This document shows, piece after piece, positions 15,247 to 24,163 of a DNA stretch of 25,503 bases; position 1 is the first letter of the stretch, and every line of letters begins with the position of its first letter. A model generated the notes under the pieces. The model saw only the letters and a list, made by a program, of their open reading frames with translations, searched no databases and was not told where the DNA came from. Location: contig CAYMNF010000028.1 in assembly GCA_964391735.1 (NCBI GenBank), positions 1-25,503 of the forward strand. The letters run 5' to 3'. Source of the stretch: CAG-1031 sp964391735. Its GTDB lineage: Bacteria; Bacteroidota; Bacteroidia; Bacteroidales; Muribaculaceae. The translations under genes and the position numbers were made by a program.

Positions 15247-17679
15247 ATGAAGCATAGCCACATAGCAGCCATTGCGGCGCTGTCGCTGTTCTCGCTGTCG
15301 GGAACTGCCGGTGAGCGCTCACAGCAGCTGTTGCAAAAAGGATGGGAGTTTACCCCCGTTGCCGAGGGTGCCACAGAGAACTGGAAACCGGTTACCGTGC
15401 CGCATGATTGGGCCATCAGCGGGCCCTTCAGCCGCGACCATGACTTGCAGAAGGTGATGGTGGAGCAAAACGGAGAGACGCAGGCTACCTGGAAGACCGG
15501 GCGTACCGGTGGCCTCCCCTTTATCGGCAAAGGAAGGTATCGCACCACCTTTAATGTCGCTGACACTGCCGGACGCGCCTTCACCCTGGTTTTTGACGGC
15601 GCAATGTCAAATGCCTTTGTTACGCTGAACGGCGAACAGGTTGCACATTGGCCCTACGGCTACAATTCATTTATTGTAAATCTTGACGGCATAGTTCGTC
15701 CCGGGGAGAATACTCTGGTTGTGGACCTTGAGAACAAGGAGCAAGCATCAAGGTGGTATCCCGGCGCCGGCTTGTATCGTAATGTGCGCCTTATCGAGAC
15801 CGACCGCATTCATATCCCGGTGTGGGGGACATACGTTACCACCCCATACATCACTGATGAATATGCCTCGGTAAGCTTGTCAATGGAGATTGCAGGTGCC
15901 TCAAAAGGCAAGATCGTGGAAATTGAGACTGTTATAACCGCTCCCGACGGTAAGACCGTGGCAACGGCTAAACAGAATTACACAGCCCATGGTCAGCCTT
16001 TCAAACAGGAGTTTATTGTTAACAACCCTGAGTTGTGGACACTCGATTCACCGGTACTGTATAATGCCTGCACCAAGCTGAGTGTTGACGGGAAGACCGT
16101 TGATGAGTACAACACCCGTTTTGGTATCCGCAAACTGGAGTATATCCCTGAGAAGGGTTTCTTCCTGAACAGCGAGTACACCAAGTTCAGGGGCGTTTGC
16201 AACCACCATGACCTCGGCCCGTTGGGCTCAGCAGTTAATCGTTCAGCACTGCGCCATCAAATTGAGCTGTTGAAGGATATGGGTTGCAATGCCATACGCA
16301 CCAGCCACAACATGCCGGCCCCTGAGTTGGTAGAGCTGTGTGACGAGATGGGTATCATGATGATGGTTGAGCCTTTTGATGATTGGGGTTTCCGCCCTAA
16401 ATCTCCCAACGGATACGGCGCTGTGTTTGCCGAATGGGCCGAGAGGGACATCACAAATATGGTAAAACAGTATCGCAACAGCCCGTCGGTGGTGATGTGG
16501 TCAATCGGTAATGAGGTCCCCTCACAGTGGGGTCCCGATGGAATCTCAGAGCTCACCATGTTGCAGGACCTTGTACACAGCCTTGATGCAACACGCCCCG
16601 TTACATGCGGAATGGATCAGATTGGCTCGGTGCTTGATAACGGATTCGCTGCCGCTCTGGATATCCCCGGCTTTAATTACAAACCACAATATTACCGCAA
16701 GGCCTACGAGATTTTACCGCAAAAATTAATTCTCGGCAGTGAGACGGCTTCAACCGTGTCAAGTCGCGGGGTATACCACTTCCCGGTTACATGGGCTGAG
16801 CACAATCCCGTTACCCACCCTGATAATCAATCCTCAAGCTACGACAATGAGTCTTGCTCATGGTCAAACACCCCTGAGCTTGATTTTGCCGCCGACGAGG
16901 ACCTGCCCTGGATGATAGGCCAGTTTGTGTGGACCGGATTTGACTACCTTGGCGAGCCGTCCCCCTATGACACCGATGCGTGGCCCTCACACTCATCCTA
17001 TTTCGGAATCATAGATTTGGCCTCTTTGCCCAAAGATCGCTTCTATCTCTATCGCAGCCGTTGGAATCAAAAGGATCACACCCTGCATGTTCTTCCCCAC
17101 TGGACATGGCCGGGGCGTGAGGGTGAAATCACACCCGTAATGGTGTATACCGATGCCCCTGAGGCTGAACTGTTTGTCAACGGCGAGAGTATGGGTAAGC
17201 GTGCGCGCAAGGATACCGGAAATTCCCCTGAACGCTTCCGCCTGATTTGGGACGACGTTGTTTACCGTCCCGGCGAAATCACCGTCAAGGCTTATGATGC
17301 TGCCGGTAAAGAGGTCGGAACCAAGACTATCCGCACCGCCGGCAAACCCGCCACGATATCGCTCAAGGCTAACCGCGAGACACTTGCCGCCAACGGTGAG
17401 GACTTTGCATACATCACCGTCACCGTCCTTGACAAAAACGGTAATCCCGTGCCCAATGCTGATAACCGCGTGAAGTTTGCCGTTGAAGGTGCCGGGCGCT
17501 TTGTTGCCACTGCCAATGGCGATCCCACATGTCTGCTTCCCTTCCAGAATCCTGAGATGGACCTTTTCAGCGGGGCTGCCACGGCTATCGTCAGCAGCGG
17601 CGAAAAACCCGGTGTGATTAAAGTGCGTGTCAGCGGTAAGGGGCTTAAACCCGCAGTAATTGAAATACCCGTAAAATAA
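15247..17679 (+). CDS. Secreted glycoside hydrolase family 2 beta-galactosidase
   Basis: The protein has 810 residues. A signal peptide (about 1-22, no lipobox cysteine) sends it to the periplasm or outside. It has the GH2 sugar-binding domain (WKPVTVPHDWAIS at 46-58, GAGLYRNVRL at 173-182), a central Ig-like domain, a TIM barrel with acid/base Glu423 in WSIGNEV and nucleophile Glu499 in LGSET, a DUF4982-like domain (about 610-690, APEAELFVNGESMGKR) and a C-terminal Ig-like GH2 domain (about 700-810). The architecture fits Bacteroidetes beta-galactosidases. The neighbouring galK and galM support a galactose product rather than another sugar. The true substrate (lactose, a mucin or a plant glycan) cannot be told. 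No SusC/SusD pair or regulator accompanies it. Confidence 0.93.
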   Translation: MKHSHIAAIAALSLFSLSGTAGERSQQLLQKGWEFTPVAEGATENWKPVTVPHDWAISGPFSRDHDLQKVMVEQNGETQATWKTGRTGGLPFIGKGRYRTTFNVADTAGRAFTLVFDGAMSNAFVTLNGEQVAHWPYGYNSFIVNLDGIVRPGENTLVVDLENKEQASRWYPGAGLYRNVRLIETDRIHIPVWGTYVTTPYITDEYASVSLSMEIAGASKGKIVEIETVITAPDGKTVATAKQNYTAHGQPFKQEFIVNNPELWTLDSPVLYNACTKLSVDGKTVDEYNTRFGIRKLEYIPEKGFFLNSEYTKFRGVCNHHDLGPLGSAVNRSALRHQIELLKDMGCNAIRTSHNMPAPELVELCDEMGIMMMVEPFDDWGFRPKSPNGYGAVFAEWAERDITNMVKQYRNSPSVVMWSIGNEVPSQWGPDGISELTMLQDLVHSLDATRPVTCGMDQIGSVLDNGFAAALDIPGFNYKPQYYRKAYEILPQKLILGSETASTVSSRGVYHFPVTWAEHNPVTHPDNQSSSYDNESCSWSNTPELDFAADEDLPWMIGQFVWTGFDYLGEPSPYDTDAWPSHSSYFGIIDLASLPKDRFYLYRSRWNQKDHTLHVLPHWTWPGREGEITPVMVYTDAPEAELFVNGESMGKRARKDTGNSPERFRLIWDDVVYRPGEITVKAYDAAGKEVGTKTIRTAGKPATISLKANRETLAANGEDFAYITVTVLDKNGNPVPNADNRVKFAVEGAGRFVATANGDPTCLLPFQNPEMDLFSGAATAIVSSGEKPGVIKVRVSGKGLKPAVIEIPVK

Positions 17680-17704
17680 TAATTCACAATATTTTAAAAG
17701 ATAA

Positions 17705-18868
17705 ATGAAAAATCTTCCCTCAAACGAGAAAATGCAGGCAACCCTGACGGCCGAATTCAAGAAACGTTTTGACCGTGAACCTATAATATATGCTTCAGCA
17801 GGTCGCATCAACCTGATTGGCGAGCACACCGACTATAACGGCGGCTTCGTGTTCCCGGGCGCAATTGACAAAGTTATCATGGCTGCCGTAAGGCCCAATG
17901 ATACCAACCTTGTAAAGGTCTATTCTGTTGACCAGGAGCAGGAAGCAGAGTTCGGTCTCAACGAGGCTGATGCTCCCAAAGAGATGTGGGCCCGTTATAT
18001 ATTCGGTGTATGCCGCGAGGTGATTAAGCGCGGTGGCACCGTTAAGGGTTTTGACGCCGTTTTTGCCGGTAATGTACCCCTGGGCGCAGGCCTCAGCTCC
18101 TCGGCTGCCCTTGAGTCTTGCTTCGCTTTCGCTCTCAACGATATGTTCAACAACAACTCAATAGATAAGTTTGAGTTGGCACGCATCGGCCAATCAACCG
18201 AGCATAATTATTGCGGTGTAAACTGCGGCATCATGGACCAGTTCGCATCAGTATTCGGCAAGAAGGATCAACTTATTCGCCTTGACTGCCGCTCAATGGA
18301 GTATGAGTATTTCCCTTTCCACCCCGAGGGATATAAACTGGTGCTGATTGACTCAAAGGTTAAGCATGAGTTGGTTGATTCTCCCTACAACAAGCGTCGC
18401 GAGTCTTGCGAGCGCGTGGCTAAACGCCTGGGGATTGAGACTTTGCGTGATGCCACATTTGAGGACCTTGAAAAAATCAAGTCTGACATATCGGCTGAGG
18501 ATTACCAGCGTGCACGTTTCGTCATTGGCGAGAAGCAACGCGTGCTTGACGTTTGCGAGGCTCTGCAGAAAGGTGACTATGAGACCGTTGGCCGTTGCAT
18601 GTATGAAACCCATAACGGTTTGTCAAAGGATTATGAGGTGAGCTGTGAGGAGCTTGACTTCCTCAACGACGTGGCTAAGGAATGTGGAGTCACCGGCAGC
18701 CGCATCATGGGCGGTGGTTTCGGCGGTTGCACCATCAACCTGGTGAAGGATGACGCCTATGAAAACTTCCTCAAAGAGGCGGTAAAACGCTTTAAAGAGA
18801 AGTATGGCCACGAGCCCCAAATTTATGATGTGATAATCAGTGACGGCGCACGCCGTATCAGCGAGTAA
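17705..18868 (+). CDS. galK: Galactokinase
   Basis: The 387-residue GHMP kinase converts galactose to galactose-1-phosphate. GRINLIGEHTDYNGG (33-47) is the galactokinase signature, GLSSSAA (129-135) the phosphate-binding loop, Asp178 in GIMDQFAS the catalytic base, and GSRIMGGGFGGC the third GHMP motif. Length is normal. It starts 25 nt after the GH2 stop in an A-rich leader without a Shine-Dalgarno site, as is usual in this phylum. It is the second gene of the operon. Confidence 0.97.
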   Translation: MKNLPSNEKMQATLTAEFKKRFDREPIIYASAGRINLIGEHTDYNGGFVFPGAIDKVIMAAVRPNDTNLVKVYSVDQEQEAEFGLNEADAPKEMWARYIFGVCREVIKRGGTVKGFDAVFAGNVPLGAGLSSSAALESCFAFALNDMFNNNSIDKFELARIGQSTEHNYCGVNCGIMDQFASVFGKKDQLIRLDCRSMEYEYFPFHPEGYKLVLIDSKVKHELVDSPYNKRRESCERVAKRLGIETLRDATFEDLEKIKSDISAEDYQRARFVIGEKQRVLDVCEALQKGDYETVGRCMYETHNGLSKDYEVSCEELDFLNDVAKECGVTGSRIMGGGFGGCTINLVKDDAYENFLKEAVKRFKEKYGHEPQIYDVIISDGARRISE

Positions 18869-18893
18869 TATCGGTTTTCTCTATTTTGTTTAT

Positions 18894-19931
18894 ATGGAAA
18901 GCAAGATATCGAAATTCTCGGTCCCCGGTATGGGCGAGGGCTCTTTGGTTAGACTGACAAACGCATCGGGTGCGTATGTCGAGCTGTCTTCTTTGGGTGC
19001 CGGGATTGTCTCAATCCACGTGCCCGACAAATACGGCAGGCTTGAGAACGTTGTGCTCGGCTACGCTAATCCGGTTGATTACCTCAACGATGGCCCTTGC
19101 AGCGGAAAAGTCCCCGGCAGGTATGCCAACCGCATTGCCCGCGGGCATTTTACCCTTGAGGGCAAGGAGTACACGCTGGCGATAAACAACGGCCCGAACC
19201 ATCTGCACGGTGGGCCCACCGGTTTCCAGAATCGCCTTTGGGAATGTGAGGTTGAAGGTGACTCAGTTGTCTTCAGCCGTACCTCTCCCGACGGTGAGGA
19301 GGGTTACCCAGGAACAGTGAAAGTTGATGCCCGATATACCTGGACTGATGACAACACCTTGTTGCTGAACCTGCGCGCGCACAGCGATGCCCCAACGGTT
19401 ATAAACCTTACTAACCACTGCTACTTCAACCTTGACGGGGAGGGTAGTGCCCTTGACCACCTGCTGCAACTGAATGCCGCCAAATGGCTTCCCACCGATG
19501 AGACCCTTATTCCCACCGGCGAGTTTGCCGAGGTTGAGGGAACACCGATGGACTTCCGCCAACCCAAGACATTGGGGAAAGACATAAAACAGAATTTCCC
19601 GGCACTGAAGTATGGAAAGGGGTATGACAACTGTTGGGTTCTTGCCCCGGAGGCGGGGACACTGCGCTGCGCGGCAATTCTGCGCGGACCCAAGTCCGGC
19701 CGTGCTCTGGAGGTTATTACCGACCAGCCTGCCGTGCAGGTATACACCGGCAACTGGCTTGAGGGGTCGCCCCGCGGCGCGCGCGGCGAGGAGTTCCATG
19801 ACTATGACTTTGTTGCCATAGAGTGCCAGGATATGCCCGACGCTCCCAATCATCCTGACTTCCCGTCAACCGTCCTCGAACCGGGACAACTTTATAACAG
19901 AAATATTCTATTTAACTTCAAAACAATATGA
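18894..19931 (+). CDS. galM: Aldose 1-epimerase (galactose mutarotase)
   Basis: The 345-residue enzyme interconverts the anomers of galactose so that the alpha form can enter GalK. NHLHGG (102-107), His175 in LTNHCYFNL, EGTPMDFR (215-222), YDNCW and a C-terminal AIECQDMPDAPNHPDFPS carrying the probable catalytic glutamate fit the family. I choose ATG 18894, 25 nt after the galK stop; an upstream GTG at 18840 would add 18 residues inside galK. No signal peptide is seen with this start, so it is cytoplasmic. It overlaps the next gene by ATGA. Confidence 0.95.
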   Translation: MESKISKFSVPGMGEGSLVRLTNASGAYVELSSLGAGIVSIHVPDKYGRLENVVLGYANPVDYLNDGPCSGKVPGRYANRIARGHFTLEGKEYTLAINNGPNHLHGGPTGFQNRLWECEVEGDSVVFSRTSPDGEEGYPGTVKVDARYTWTDDNTLLLNLRAHSDAPTVINLTNHCYFNLDGEGSALDHLLQLNAAKWLPTDETLIPTGEFAEVEGTPMDFRQPKTLGKDIKQNFPALKYGKGYDNCWVLAPEAGTLRCAAILRGPKSGRALEVITDQPAVQVYTGNWLEGSPRGARGEEFHDYDFVAIECQDMPDAPNHPDFPSTVLEPGQLYNRNILFNFKTI

Positions 19932-20833
19932 AACCCACACTTTTTGTCCTTGCTGCCGGTATGGGCAGCCGTTACGGAGGCTTGAAACAGCTTGACCCCC
20001 TGGGCCCCAACGGGGAAACCATTATGGACTACTCAATCTATGATGCCATACAGGCCGGTTTCGGCAAGATCGTTTTTGTAATCCGCAAGGATTTTGAGCA
20101 AGATTTCCGCGAAAGGGTCCTCAGCAAGTATGAGGGGCACATCCCGGTTGAAGTTGTTTTCCAGGCTATTGACGATCTGCCCGAAGGGTATACCGCGCCT
20201 GCTGACCGCTCAAAACCCTGGGGTACCAATCACGCTTTGCTGATGGGTAAGGACGTTATCAACGAGCCGTTTGCTGTCATCAATGCCGACGATTTCTATG
20301 GCCGTGACGCTTTCAAGGTAATTGCCGAGGAGTTGCAACGTCCGCATGACAAGAAGGGTGACTATTGCATGGTAGGTTTTCGTGTTGGCAACACCCTCAC
20401 CGAGAACGGTACCGTGGCTCGTGGCGTGTGCGCCACCAAGGACGGGTTGCTTGAAACCATCACCGAGCGTACAGCAATCGGCTATGACAAGGATCACAAC
20501 ATCTCCTTCACCGATGAGGAGGGTGTAGTGCAAACCATCCCCCCGACAACCCCCGTTTCAATGAACCTGTGGGGCTTCACTCCCGACTATTTTGACTTTA
20601 GCGAGCGCGAGTTCAAGAAATTCCTTGACAAGGACTTGAATACACCCAAGGCAGAGTTCTTCATCCCCCTGTGTATCGACGCTCTCATCAAGTCCGGCGA
20701 GGCTACCGTCAAGGTTCTTGACACCGATAGCCGCTGGTTTGGTGTTACGTACGCAGCCGACCGCCCCGGTGTGGTTGAGAAGTTCGCCAAGCTTCACGCC
20801 GACGGTGTTTATCCCACCCCCCTGTTCAAGTAA
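19928..20833 (+). CDS. Sugar-phosphate nucleotidyltransferase, candidate GalT substitute
   Basis: The 301-residue Rossmann-type nucleotidyltransferase has the NTP-binding loop LAAGMGSRYGGLKQL (8-22), WGTNHALLMG (98-107) and the metal-binding NADDFYG (119-125). The loop differs from the GalU type and from classical RmlA, so the substrate cannot be read off. It overlaps galM by 4 bases and ends the operon. Since no galT is present here, I infer that it may use galactose-1-phosphate or glucose-1-phosphate with an NTP to make the nucleotide sugar. It could also be a housekeeping pyrophosphorylase for glycan precursors. Length is close to that of GalU-type enzymes. Confidence 0.85.
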   Translation: MKPTLFVLAAGMGSRYGGLKQLDPLGPNGETIMDYSIYDAIQAGFGKIVFVIRKDFEQDFRERVLSKYEGHIPVEVVFQAIDDLPEGYTAPADRSKPWGTNHALLMGKDVINEPFAVINADDFYGRDAFKVIAEELQRPHDKKGDYCMVGFRVGNTLTENGTVARGVCATKDGLLETITERTAIGYDKDHNISFTDEEGVVQTIPPTTPVSMNLWGFTPDYFDFSEREFKKFLDKDLNTPKAEFFIPLCIDALIKSGEATVKVLDTDSRWFGVTYAADRPGVVEKFAKLHADGVYPTPLFK

Positions 20834-20855
20834 TTTGAGTATCGTTTCCTATATG

Positions 20856-20891
20856 GGTCGCCGGGAGAAACATCTCGGCGACCTTATTTTT
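20856..20891 (+). terminator. Rho-independent terminator of the galactose operon
   Basis: GGTCGCC with a two-base bulge and GAGA pairs with TCTC and GGCGACC around an AACA loop, followed by TTATTTTT. It begins 22 nt past the nucleotidyltransferase stop and separates this operon from the lipoprotein gene. Confidence 0.8.
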
Positions 20892-20991
20892 GACCTCTGT
20901 AATCCGTTTTTGCGGTTCTTCAGGTGGCTTTTTATTATTTTTAACGTATGGCAAGGGGGATTTCTAAAAAAGTATAAAGTATCGGGCATAA

Positions 20992-21023
20992 TTTGGCAGG
21001 GCGCCCCAATGTTTCTACTTTTG
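20992..21023 (+). promoter_or_regulatory. Promoter of the beta-propeller lipoprotein gene, almost at the start codon
   Basis: TTTG (20992-20995) and TACTTTTG (21016-21023) are 20 nt apart, a full match to the Bacteroidetes consensus. Only 7 nt lie between the box and the ATG at 21031, so a leader of 0-4 nt is predicted. Confidence 0.7.
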
Positions 21024-21030
21024 TATTACC

Positions 21031-22605
21031 ATGTATACACCTGTCAAGTATTTACCCGTTTTTGTTTTGGCCTCTGCGGCCCTTTTTTCTTGCGGTAAGG
21101 CTTCTGAGAAGGCTTCCGGTGAGACGAACGACACTGTAACCGCCGATGCTGCTCCCGCGCAAGCAAAGGTTGTTGAGCGTCAGCCTGACACAACGTTCTC
21201 ATCTGTTGACGCCATCCAATATCGGGTTGACGTTATGATGCCCGACGTTGACGGCCGGCTTGAGTCGCTTGAGGATTTATATGCCAAGAACGAGGGGTCA
21301 ATGCTCACATTCAGGGGCGGCCCGTTTCGCGATGCTCCCCAGACCGGTGTTTTGCAGGGTGAACCATCGTCAATTGACGTTGTCTGGAGGTTCAAAACTG
21401 ACAGCGATGTCAAGTGGGGCGGCGGAAGTGGCTGGAACGGCCAGCCGGTATTTGTGAAGTGGCCCGCTGAAAAGTTGGCTGATTACAAAAAGCTACCTAC
21501 CAGCAAGGAGGCTCTTTCGCAGGAAGAGATTATTGTGGGCTCGCTGTGTGGCAACGTGTATTTTATCGACTTCATGAGCGGGAAGGCCAGTCGTGAGCCT
21601 CTGAAAGCATCCAACCCTATAAAGGGGAGTGTATCCCTTGACCCGACCCTCAACGGTAATCTCTATGTGGGACAGGGCATTCGCAATCAGCATCCTTTCG
21701 GCGCATTAACGGCAAACCTCGGGAAGCATCAATACACCCATGCTTTTGACGTGGATCCCAACGCTTGGCGCAGCTGGGGTGCATACGACTCCTCATGTAT
21801 TCGTGTCGGGCAATTCCTGTTCCGCCCGGGTGAGAACGGCACTTTCTACAAATGGCTTATCGGCAAGGACGGGGATATGAAGCTGCATTCAACGCTGCGA
21901 TTCAAGCGCGGCGGCAATGCTGCCGGTATTGAAAGTTCTTTGGCAGTATATGGCAATTATGGATACTTTGGTGATAACCAGGGTGTTGTCCTTTGCGTAA
22001 ATCTTGACACCATGCGTCCGGTGTGGTATTATGACAATCACGATGACACTGATGCTTCGCCGGTTCTCGCCGTGGAGGATGGGAAGCCTTACCTGTATAT
22101 CGGTTGCGAGGTTGACAAGCAGGGTACCGGTACGGCATACCTTACCAAGCTGAACGCCTTGACCGGTGAGCGTATTTGGGAATATACCTACCCCTCAAAA
22201 AACGCTAAGGTGGGCAGCAAACAGTTCGATGGCGGTTATTATGCAACCCCGTTGCCCGGGCGTGCTGACTGTGCAAACCTGATATTTGCCAGCGCAGTCC
22301 TTAACCAACATGGGCAGGATGGCGCCATCATTGCAATAGATCGCGCCACGGGACGCAAAGTCTGGCAGTCACCGCTCAAGCATTACGGGTGGTCATCTCC
22401 TGTGGCTTTGGTGGACAAAGACAACAAAATGTATCTGTTTGTCGGCGACACAACCGGCAATGTGTATCTGTTCCGCGGTAGTGACGGCAAGCAGTTGGCT
22501 GTGAAAAACGTTGCCCACAACTTTGAATCCTCACCGATTGTCAACGGCAACGCCGTGGTGGTGGGAAGTCGCGGCAACGAGATTCTCAAAATGGAGATTA
22601 AGTAA
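21031..22605 (+). CDS. PQQ-like beta-propeller lipoprotein
   Basis: The 524-residue protein begins with a lipoprotein signal, ASAALFS before Cys21, so it should be lipid-anchored in the inner or outer membrane. Propeller blades recur through the rest: IIVGSLCGNVYFIDFMSG, GYFGDNQGVVLCVNLDT, YLTKLNALTGERIWEY, IIAIDRATGRKVWQ, YLFVGDTTGNVYLFRGSDGK. These 'A.DA.TG..VW'-type repeats are typical of PQQ-like propellers, but no dehydrogenase catalytic domain is present, so it is more likely a scaffold or binding protein in the style of BamB. Partners are unknown. The start is fixed by the signal peptide. The esterase-like gene follows after 35 nt. Confidence 0.85.
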   Translation: MYTPVKYLPVFVLASAALFSCGKASEKASGETNDTVTADAAPAQAKVVERQPDTTFSSVDAIQYRVDVMMPDVDGRLESLEDLYAKNEGSMLTFRGGPFRDAPQTGVLQGEPSSIDVVWRFKTDSDVKWGGGSGWNGQPVFVKWPAEKLADYKKLPTSKEALSQEEIIVGSLCGNVYFIDFMSGKASREPLKASNPIKGSVSLDPTLNGNLYVGQGIRNQHPFGALTANLGKHQYTHAFDVDPNAWRSWGAYDSSCIRVGQFLFRPGENGTFYKWLIGKDGDMKLHSTLRFKRGGNAAGIESSLAVYGNYGYFGDNQGVVLCVNLDTMRPVWYYDNHDDTDASPVLAVEDGKPYLYIGCEVDKQGTGTAYLTKLNALTGERIWEYTYPSKNAKVGSKQFDGGYYATPLPGRADCANLIFASAVLNQHGQDGAIIAIDRATGRKVWQSPLKHYGWSSPVALVDKDNKMYLFVGDTTGNVYLFRGSDGKQLAVKNVAHNFESSPIVNGNAVVVGSRGNEILKMEIK

Positions 22606-22640
22606 TTTACCGCCGGTTTATGCCGTATTTTTCTGACATT

Positions 22641-23432
22641 ATGAAGAAGCTTATACTTTTCTTTACGATACTGTTCTCACTTGTTGAGGTGCATGGGGCT
22701 GATGGAATCCTTACAGCGCAGAACCGTGTAAATACCGGTGGATACCGGTTCTGGTTCTACAATCCCGACCCGATGGATGAGCTTGACCCTAAGCCGGTTG
22801 TAATATTTCTGCACGGTCGTTCGCTCAGCGGCAATGACCTGAGCCGCGTAAAGAAGTATGGCACCATTGCAGCCATAGAAAAGGGGCGCGATATCGATGC
22901 TTACGTCATAGCCCCTCAAGTGCCCTCAGGTGCTTTCTGGGAACCCGAAAAGGTAATGGATATTCTTGACTGGGCATGGGATAATTATAATATTGATGAG
23001 GACCGTGTCTACATCATTGGCATGAGCCTTGGCGGCTTCGGGGCTATCGATGTTGCCAATGCGTATCCCGACCGTATCGCCGCTTGCCTGGCAATGTGCG
23101 GTGGCAGCTATCAAAATGATTTTTCAGGATTAGCTCAGGTGCCCCTTTGGGTGATCCATGGCACGGCCGATGCTGCAGTGCCGGTCAGCCAGAGCGACCG
23201 CGTTGTCAGTGAGGTAAAGAAGGTTTGCGACGAGGATAGGGTAATATACCAGAGGATTCCGGGGATGAATCACTCCCGCCCGGCCAGATATTTCTACATA
23301 CCTGAGGTGTATGACTGGTTGATGAGCCATTCGCTGCAGGACAAGGGTCGCCCCGTCAACCGCAACGTCCTGAACACCGATGCTGCAAACACCGCTTACC
23401 GGGGACTGAAGTCCAATTCTCGCAAGCTGTAA
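22641..23432 (+). CDS. Secreted alpha/beta hydrolase (esterase/peptidase-like)
   Basis: From ATG 22641 the protein has 263 residues with a signal peptide (MKKLILFFTILFSLVEVHGA); an ATG at 22620 would add seven residues in front of the basic start and is less likely. The alpha/beta hydrolase triad is visible: Ser129 in GMSLGG (127-132), Asp177 in HGTADAAVP and His211 in GMNHS. The oxyanion stretch VIFLHGRSLSG (54-64) is also present. It resembles phospholipase/carboxylesterase or predicted-peptidase families. The substrate is unknown; an ester on a glycan or peptide in the periplasm is a guess. It probably forms a transcript with the lipoprotein and the methylase. Confidence 0.88.
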   Translation: MKKLILFFTILFSLVEVHGADGILTAQNRVNTGGYRFWFYNPDPMDELDPKPVVIFLHGRSLSGNDLSRVKKYGTIAAIEKGRDIDAYVIAPQVPSGAFWEPEKVMDILDWAWDNYNIDEDRVYIIGMSLGGFGAIDVANAYPDRIAACLAMCGGSYQNDFSGLAQVPLWVIHGTADAAVPVSQSDRVVSEVKKVCDEDRVIYQRIPGMNHSRPARYFYIPEVYDWLMSHSLQDKGRPVNRNVLNTDAANTAYRGLKSNSRKL

Positions 23433-23464
23433 ATTGTATTGGTAACCCTCCGCAATAAATTGTT

Positions 23465-24163
23465 ATGGCTACGTTGTTTCTGTTGCCCTCCACCATGAGC
23501 GATGCCCCGGCGTCACGGGTTATCCCTGTGTATAATATTGAGGTTGCGGCGCGCATCAAGCATTTTGTCGTTGAAAATGTACGCACAGCGCGGCGTTTTC
23601 TGCGCCGTTGCGACCCGGACATTGACATTGATGCACTGAGTTTTGAGGTTCTCAACGTCAACACTCCCCCTGAGGAAGTGGGCAAACTGTTGCAACCTTT
23701 GCGTGACGGGCATGACGTGGGGGTGATTTCTGAGGCCGGATGCCCTGCGGTGGCTGACCCGGGTGCCGACTTGGTGAACCTTGCTCAGCAGGCCGGTTTT
23801 GAGGTGGTGCCTTTGGTGGGCCCGTCCTCAATCATCATGTCGTTGATGGCTTCAGGGCTTAACGGACAGCGCTTCGCCTTTAAAGGTTACCTGCCTATTG
23901 AGGGCAAAGCGCGCACTGAGGCGATAAAGGCCATGTGTCATCGCATTGAGAGGGAAGGGGAGACCCAGATATTCATTGAAACCCCTTATCGCAACGCCAA
24001 GCTGGCTGAGGAGCTGATAACCGCGTTGCCCCCGACGGTAAGGCTATGTATTGCCGTGGATATCACCGGTCCGTCACAGAGCATCATCACGCGCACCATT
24101 GCCGGGTGGCGCAAACAGCCCCCCAAGCTATCCAAAACCCCCACAGTTTTCCTTTTGGGTTAA
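23465..24163 (+). CDS. RsmI-like SAM-dependent methyltransferase (Bacteroidetes type)
   Basis: The 232-residue protein belongs to the tetrapyrrole/RsmI methylase superfamily: VISEAGCPAVADPGADLV, VPLVGPSSIIMSLMASGLNG and FIETPYRN match the family blocks. The N-terminal motif that in RsmI reads ATPIGN is replaced by LPSTMSD, and IKHFVVENVRTARRFLRR follows. This is the pattern I know from a Bacteroidetes-wide family close to but distinct from RsmI. Its substrate is not known to me; rRNA C1402 methylation should not be assumed. It follows the hydrolase after 32 nt. Its TAA overlaps the stop of the convergent acyltransferase gene. Confidence 0.85.
   Translation: MATLFLLPSTMSDAPASRVIPVYNIEVAARIKHFVVENVRTARRFLRRCDPDIDIDALSFEVLNVNTPPEEVGKLLQPLRDGHDVGVISEAGCPAVADPGADLVNLAQQAGFEVVPLVGPSSIIMSLMASGLNGQRFAFKGYLPIEGKARTEAIKAMCHRIEREGETQIFIETPYRNAKLAEELITALPPTVRLCIAVDITGPSQSIITRTIAGWRKQPPKLSKTPTVFLLG

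Noticed and set aside
16993..17829. 278-residue antisense frame inside GH2 and galK
   Set aside because: It is fully antisense to two well-supported genes and resembles no family.
18840..18893. GTG start for galM inside galK
   Set aside because: It would add 18 residues that do not fit the family start; ATG 24-25 nt after the galK stop mirrors the spacing before galK.
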